Source: Cinnamomum chago (taxonomy: Eukaryota; Streptophyta; Magnoliopsida; Laurales; Lauraceae). Taken from it: a stretch of 64,000 nt of DNA. The notes below the pieces were generated by a model. The model did not search any database and had not been told where the DNA came from. It saw nothing but the letters and a program-made list of their open reading frames with translations. Location: NCBI GenBank assembly GCA_038049695.1, contig CP142452.1, positions 48,380,501-48,444,500 of the forward strand, read 5' to 3'. A program made the position numbers and the translations under genes. Of the stretch, positions 57,344-64,000 are shown one piece after another (the stretch's first letter is position 1; each line of letters opens with the position of its first letter).

Positions 57344-60332
57344 TGTAAGACCCCGACCCGAGTGAACCCGATTAGTGCTAATTAAGTTGCGTGTTAGTGC
57401 TAAGCTTGATTAGTGTTTTTGGTTAAGTTGGGTTTAGAATAACCTTGATTCTAGTTTTGGGCTACTTTGAGTGTTTTGATGGCTAGTGGAGCCCTTTGGG
57501 GGTTCCCTTTTCGGCTTTGCGTTTTCTTGAGAAATTTTCCCGATTTGTTGTGAATTGTGTTTTTGGCCCGTTGCATTCATCTTGAGGAATCCTACAACTT
57601 TCATGTTGATCCCGTCCTCGTTTGAGATCCCGAAACCCGATTTCATAGCCTTGAGGGTAAAACAGTCATTTCACACCAAATCTGTACCCAAAACTTGATA
57701 TTCCCGAAACCCGCGAAACATACACTTTTTGGAAACTAGATATTTCGACGAACATTTCTTCCTTCTTCGTCGAATTCATCCGAGGACCCGAGAGAGATGA
57801 TTTCAGCCAATGTAGCTCCTTTAGTTGTGGGACCCAACCCAACTCACTTGTTAACAAGGGAAGCCATTTCCCATTCATTTCATTCTTCATATTCCAGCAC
57901 AAGAGGAGAGCCTAGGGTTTCCTTGCTTTTCTCTTCTTCTTCTTGCTTCTCCATCTCCAATCCACACCAAACTTGCATCAACCAAGAAATGGAGAACATC
58001 TTCTTCTTCCTCTTCACCATGGCTCCCTATTGATACCATTTGTGGAGAAAACCCTCCATTCCAAGACCTCCATTGAGCTTACTCTTGCCATTAGAGGACC
58101 TTAAAGGTAAGTAATCATCCCCATCTCCTAGATTAGTGTTCCTCTAGCCCTTGAGAAGCTACATTTGCATTATTGTTGGTTCTTTCATTTTCATTCTTTG
58201 TGTAACCCATTTTAGGGTTGTTTTTGGGGGTTTTTTTTATTGTAGCTTGGCTTTGAGCAATAGAAGTGAATAGAGGCTTGATTTCAGCTAGCTTGGACTT
58301 GAGGCAAGTGAATGTTTGGATGTTTTTTTTAGTTTGAAATGGTTTGGTGAAGTATTTATGGACTTTCCATGCTTTCATTAATGTGTTTTTAGTTGAAATA
58401 AATGCTCATAATGCATCTTGATAGCCTCATTTAATGCCTTGGAAAACATGTGTTTAAGTCATCTTGTTTATAGTTCTAAGTGGTTGTTGATGTGTTGGAA
58501 GGAAAGGAAAAAGGGAAGAAAAATCAGTGTCCCGGACCTGCTACACGCCCAGGTCCGATCGATCGGACGTGCAGGCCGATCGATCGGTCTGTTTTTAACT
58601 GAGAGGCTTTTTGAGCCGATCGATCGGACTCTGTGCATAAATGGGTTTTGATAAAAAAAAAAAAATTGTGGACCTTGGCTACCCTCCTTGGACTCACTTG
58701 ACCATATGTGAGAGCGTCTTGAGCCGATGCTCTTCACGGTTGGTTCGGATGCATCGAAGTTGAATCTATTTCAATCTTGAACGGGATGGAACGACACGAT
58801 ATCTTCTTCATACCTAAATGCAAAGTCTATTTCCTTGGGTATCGCGAATTCTATTCCTTTCGGTGACTGAGTAGGTTGCTCGATGGTTCCGGGTTGACAT
58901 CATACTTAGGATGGACCGTTTATAGTCTTGATTTTTCTATCATAGCATCTAGTACTATCCATAAGCTCAATTTAAGTTTTGAAAATCGTAAAAGTGGATA
59001 AGGAGCCCGGAATGTCTTCAAACTCAAGGAGTACCAAGTCATTTCCATAATCGACATACGGGACCCCTATCCACTCAAATAGATCTTAAAACCATTATCT
59101 TTCCCGAATTGGTATAGTTCATTATATTCTTCATTTCCAAGATTTACATTACATGACTTGTTTTCCCCGAAGCATTGTTATACACTTGAAATGGTTACTT
59201 GACCCGAAGTGCATTGCACCACATGATATGTCAGTGTGCCCTTGAGCACCCCCGTCTCGCCCGTTTGATTATATATTTGTACTTGATTTACTTGCATTGT
59301 CTCGATTGTATTTGACCTATGAGTCGGCACCACTAAGCTTGGATAACCTCGTTGGTTTGATCCACCGACTTGGAGATCCCAATCTTGTCCCGCCAGCTGC
59401 AGTTTGGATCCCGCTACCCGGTCATTACCGTGGTTTTGTCCCGATGCCGCAGATTGCTACTGTGGTCCCCGATGCCCGGCTCGCTACCGTGGTCATGTAT
59501 AGTATATGTATATGTAATTATATGAGATCCCCTGTTTCTCCTCACCTCGAGTGACTGAGATCAGGGCCTAGTTATTGCTCTATCACCTTAGTGATAGAGG
59601 ACTTAGCTTCGTGTGGTCGCCATCTTGCTTGTTCCTGATTCCTTGGATACCCTATGAGTTTTATCTTGTTTACATGTTTTTCTAACAAATGATTTATCTA
59701 TTTTATGAGAGTTCTTGCTTAAACAGATTTCCTTGCTTTTCGAGATATTTCATCTATTATATGTTGTTGTATCTTCTCACTCTCTTGCCAGACCGTCGTG
59801 TCTGATCCTTTGCTTTGGTACTCAGGTCCCGTTGCCGGTTTCCTTGAGGAGGAGCCGGAGGAGGCGGTAGGTGAGCTACAACCTCTAGTTGAGTGGCGTG
59901 CTGACGATGTCATGTGGACATCGGGTTGCTGCAAGAGGCGTAACATTTTGGGGAGAACTTATTAACCATTCTTTTGGGTTATTATTTTGTAATATTGGCC
60001 TTTGTTGGCCTCTAATTTTGGGGAATGTAACTAAATGATATTTTGTCTAACTTTAACAACTTTTGGGAAACTTGCTATAGATCATTGCTCATTCTGATCC
60101 AGTTTTAATATTTGATATTAATGCTGGCATGATTAGAGATAGTCTACTATTTGATTTGCTACTCGCTTCCGCACTCAAAAGAAATATTCATGCAAGGTTG
60201 TGATATTCTCACCGCGGACACCTGTGGGAAATTAAATAAGTTGTATAGTGTGGATGTAGATAATCCTCTTTAATCATTATTCACCAAGTGTCCCGATCCC
60301 GGATTGGGGATTCCCGGTCCGGGGTCGCGACA
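57344..60332 (+). repeat. Family D LTR 3 (shared by copies 3 and 4)
   Basis: 2989 bp with the same ends as LTRs 1 and 2. The (CCCAA) tract has only 2 units near 57833. Predicted splice signals lie at 58107, 58245 and 58304; CCGATCGATCGG palindromes lie at about 58556-58628. The short-frame stop TAG is TGG here (near 59917), although the surrounding hairpin stem is unchanged. Confidence 0.92.
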
Positions 60333-60335
60333 GAC

Positions 60336-60347
60336 TGGTATCAGAGC
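60336..60347 (+). other. Primer-binding site, family D copy 4
   Basis: TGGTATCAGAGC three bases after LTR 3. Confidence 0.85.
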
Positions 60348-60493
60348 AAGACGTGTTTCAAGCAATTAAAAGAAACTAGAAATCCTAAGGACGTGGCGAG
60401 GATCCGTTAGATCTTTCGTTAGCTAGTATCGTGTGAGCAATGTGTGACCCTTTTATTGGATTATTATGTGCTAACCATTTGTTTTGCAGCATC

Positions 60494-63400
60494 ATGCCTC
60501 CACGTAAGAGACCGTTGAATGGCAACCCTACTGCAAGCAGTAGTGATCATACAGGGCCTCTAGAAGAGGATATAGTGGAGAACAATCCACCTAATCAATT
60601 TCAGGAAATGATGCAAGCCATGCTTGACCAGCAACGTCAAGCTAATGAGAACCAGGCCAGATTGCAAGAGCAGATGCTCAAAAGGGAAGAAGATCATGCT
60701 AGAGAGATGACAGAAATGCAGGGGCAATTGCTTGAGGTCTTGCAAAGAAGACCAGCTCCGGTTCAACCCCAACCAGCTATAGTCATAAACCAAAGGCAAC
60801 ATGATCCCAATGCCTTGTTTGGACGGTTCAGGAAAAGAGCTCCGAAGGAATTCCTTGGGGAAGAGGACCCACTAGCTGCAGATGACTGGTTGGAACACAC
60901 CGAGAACATCTTTGAGATCTTTCAGTGTACGGGAAGTGATAGAGTGAAGCTAGCATCATCCCTTTTTGTTGGCACAGCAGATAGATGGTGGAAGACGGTA
61001 AGAGAAGAATATAGAACCATGGCTGATGCAGAAGTGTGGGCAAACTTCAAGTGGCAGTTTCATGAAAAATATGTACCCGCTCACGTCAAGAAGCAAAAGG
61101 CTATAGAGTTTCAGCAGTTGGTGCAAGGGAGCATGACAGTCCTCGAATACCTTACCAAGTTCGAGAGATTGTCTAGGTATGCCCCGGAGTTGGTGGATAC
61201 CGTTGAGAAGAAAATCGCTAAATTCTTTGAGGGGCTCAATCCCTTCATTGAGAGAGATGCCACCGGAGTGGTGCCACCGGTAACTTTTGATGAGGCAGTG
61301 AAGAGAGCCTACAAATTTGAGAACTTCCACAACAAAATCCTCAAAGTGCAAGGCAAGAGTCCAGCCCAGCAGCAGCAGAACTATCAGCATCAAAGGAACC
61401 ATCAGAACAAGAGACAGAGGACAGAACCAAATGCTCAGGGTCCATTGGTTTGTACCCATTGTGGGAAGACCCATGAGAGTGCACAATGTCGTACGTTGAC
61501 AGGAGCATGTTTCAGATGTGGCTCCATGGCCCACCAGATGAGAGATTGCCCAAGGCAGAACAGACAGAATCAGCAGCAGCAGCAAGGGCCACAACGTCCA
61601 CCACCACAGCATGCATTGGTTGTCCAAAACCAGCCTAGGCCACTTCAGCAGCAAGCACCACAGCAGCAGCAGTTTAGACAGCAGCAGCAGCATAGACCAC
61701 AGCAACAACAACAACAAGCTCGTCAGCAGGGACAGAACCCAAATCAGCGTGCACCTCAGCAGCATAGGAATGCACCCCAAGGCAGGCCACAGCAGGCACA
61801 GAATAGGCCCCAACAGCGAGGCCAAATCTACGGAGTCAACAGAGTGGATGCAGAGGCAGCGGGTAATGTTGTAGAAGGTACACTCCTTGTTTATGGGATT
61901 AAAGCTATGATTTTGTTTGACCCTGGCTCTACACATTCTTTCGTGTCCCATAAGTTTGCTAAGTTGATTGATATGCATGCTATAGAACTGGAGTTCATTT
62001 TGACTGTGGCAACCCCAGTAGGTAAAGAAGTTGTTTGTAGAACCTTTTATCCTAGTTGCACAGTCCAGATAGGAGAAGTGGTTTTAACCGCAGATCTCAT
62101 TTCTTTGGAGATGTTTGATTATGATGTCATCTTAGGGATGGATTGGCTGGCAGGGTACCATGCCACAATGGATTGTTTCCATAAGACCCTTACTTTCAAG
62201 TTGGTTGAGACACCCGCAGGAGTGTCGTTTCAGGGAGAGAGGAGGAATCCTCGTGCAGGGTTTGTTTCAGCGTTGAAGGCTGACAGACTTTTGAGAAGTG
62301 GTTGTGAAGCTTATTTAGTGTTTATCACGGAGGATAAACGGTCCCAAGGGGTGGAGGAGATCCCAATTGTTTGGGAGCTCCCGGATGTTTGTCCGGAGGA
62401 GATTCCAGGTTTGCCACCCATGAGAGAGATCAATTTCACTATCGAGTTGCTACCAGGGACCGCTCCGATATCTATTGCACCATATAGAATGGCAACAGCG
62501 GAGTTGGGAGAGTTGAAGACCCAGTTACAAGAGTTATTGGACAAAGGTTTTGTTAGACCAAGTGTTTCACCATGGGGAGCTCCAGTGTTGTTTGTTAAGA
62601 AGAAGGATGGTTCGATGAGGATGTGTATAGATTACAGAAGATTGAACCAAGTGACCATCAAGAACAAGTATCCATTACCAAGAATAAATGAATTGTTTGA
62701 TCAGTTGCAAGGTGCATCATACTTTTCGAAGATTGACTTGAGATCTGGTTACCATCAGCTGAGAGTTAGAGAAACAGATGTGTTGAAAACAGCTTTCCGG
62801 ACGAGATATGGCCACTATGAGTTCCTAGTGATGCCATTTGGGTTGACTAATGCACCGGCAGTGTTCATGGCATTGATGAACAAGATATTTGCAGAGTATC
62901 TAGATCAGTTTGTTGTAGTGTTTATTGATGACATTTTGGTGTACTCCAAGACCAAGGAAGAGCATGAAGAGCATTTGAGGATTGCATTGCAACTCTTGAG
63001 GGAGAATCAGCTGTATGCTAAGCTTAATAAGTGTGAATTTTGGCTAGACCAAGTAGCATTTCTAGGGCACATTATCTCAAGAGAAGGATTGTCAGTGGAT
63101 CCGTCCAAGATTGAAGCAGTAGTGAATTGGGAAAGACCGAAGAATGTGACAGAAATCAGGAGTTTTCTGGGATTGGCAGGTTACTATCGGAGGTTCGTGC
63201 AAGGTTTTTCGTCGATTGCGTCACCTTTGACGAAGTTGACAAGGAAAAATGCACCATATGTGTGGACAGAGCAGTGTGAAGAGAGTCTCCAAGAGCTAAA
63301 GAAGAGATTGACTACAGCACCAGTCCTTACTTTGCCATCCGGGAGCGGCAGTTTCACCATTTTTACCGATGCTTCGAATGTTGGACTTGGTTGTGTGTTG

Positions 63401-64000
63401 ATGCAAGAGGGAAAAGTGATTGCTTATGGATCTCGACAGTTGAAAGAGCACGAGAAGAACTATGCCACCCTTGATTTGGAGTTAGCAGCGGTTGTGTTCG
63501 CGTTGAAAATGTGGAGACATTACCTCTATGGAGAGCAGTTCGAAGTCCACTCCGACCACCGCAGCTTACAGTACTTGTTTTGCAGAAAGAATTGAACATG
63601 AGGCAGAGAAGATGGATGGAATATATTAAGGACTATGATTTTCCAATCAAGTACCACCCGGGGAAGGCTAATGTAGTTGCGGATGCCTTGAGTAGGAAAT
63701 CGGTAGGCTTGGCAAACCTAAGTGGCACTTGTATTTTCGAACAGTTTGAAGAGTTGAGTTTAGACTTACAGCCTCTAAGGAAGGGTGTTTTGTTAGCTAA
63801 CATGACGGTGTCAGAACCTTTTTTCATTCAGAAGATCAAGGACAGTCAGTTGCAAGATCCAGAGTTGGTTAAGATTTCAGAGCATATAGCAGAACGTCCT
63901 GACTTCCGTTTTGTTGATGGAGTTTTGTATTACCGTGACCGTCTGTGTGTGCCTAACATTGAAGATTTGAGGAACGACATCATGACTGAGGCTCATAGCA
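60494..64000 (+). pseudogene. Family D copy 4: gag-pol, frameshifted, runs off window
   Basis: The ATG at 60494 follows TTTGTTTTGCAG and aligns with the other D gags. The frame is open for 1033 codons: Gag core about 100-270; knuckles near 319 and 338; a glutamine-rich linker about 355-440; protease Asp 476 in [11 protein letters not shown] Asp 812 and 813 in FIDDILVYS; RNase H Asp 959 in TDASN. One C is missing near 63581 (TTGTTTTGCAG versus TTGTTTTCGCAG in the other copies), which shifts the frame in RNase H. The remainder to 64000 ([14 protein letters not shown] to MTEAHS) is read in another frame. Histidine in [10 protein letters not shown] is leucine here. It lacks the Gag/linker stops of copies 1-3. 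Whether it carries the shared integrase stop cannot be seen. Confidence 0.9.

Larger units (their letters stand above)
23561..64000 (+). mobile_element. Tandem array of chromovirus family D (four copies, three shared LTRs)
   Basis: Four copies of the same gag-pol interior are separated by single LTRs (26750-29748, 34715-37727, 57344-60332). Each LTR directly follows the polypurine tract of one copy and directly precedes the primer site of the next, with no target duplications between. LTR start to LTR start is 7965 bp for the first unit, and 7979 bp for the second after removing the B and E insertions with their duplications. Copy 1 is truncated at its 5' end and copy 4 runs off the window. 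Such arrays are expected from unequal recombination between LTRs or copies, not from nested insertion. Confidence 0.92.

Overview
This window is plant nuclear repeat DNA, most likely pericentromeric or other heterochromatin of a eudicot. The species cannot be fixed from the sequence. No host gene, tRNA or rRNA gene is visible. Essentially all 64 kb consists of LTR retrotransposons in nested, tandem or rearranged form: Ty3/Gypsy chromoviruses of the Tekay/Del type (integrase with a C-terminal chromodomain-like segment, initiator-Met tRNA primer site), a Ty3/Gypsy Tat/Ogre-type fragment (extra RNase H, G-patch), and Ty1/Copia SIRE-like elements (large LTRs, UBN2-type Gag).

Layout, left to right. 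1-9201 is the 3' part of an old chromovirus (family C). Its integrase is interrupted by a minus-strand solo LTR (344-2174, SIRE-like A2) and its 3' LTR by a minus-strand solo LTR of chromovirus family B (5610-8421, perfect TGTTA target duplication). 9202-10263 is a leader plus LTR of an unclassified minus-strand element. 10270-15159 is a head-to-head pair of SIRE-like 5' halves (LTR and start of gag pointing inward from both sides), about 4.9 kb in all. 15160-19655 is a minus-strand, decayed Tat/Ogre-type gag-pol fragment. 19656-23560 is the 5' LTR and interior of a SIRE-like A2 element that encodes only a coiled-coil, zinc-knuckle Gag-like protein.

23561-64000 is the main structure: a tandem array of one chromovirus family (D), arranged copy1-LTR-copy2-LTR-copy3-LTR-copy4, in which neighbouring copies share single LTRs. 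The repeat period is about 7.97 kb once later insertions are removed. Copy 3 carries a complete, young family B element (38011-48584, ATGCA target duplication) in gag and a 4.07 kb solo LTR of family E (49900-53965, CCCTG target duplication) in the protease.

The coding regions work together only in the generic retrotransposon sense (Gag capsid; protease; reverse transcriptase/RNase H; integrase with chromodomain targeting). Every pol visible here carries at least one stop, frameshift or deletion. The most interesting unexplained signals are in the LTRs: four chromovirus LTR families share, at corresponding positions, what looks like a two-intron spliced leader (with GC-type second donors), a covarying hairpin, a short glutamate-rich reading frame ending in EW..DDV-stop, and clusters of perfect palindromes.
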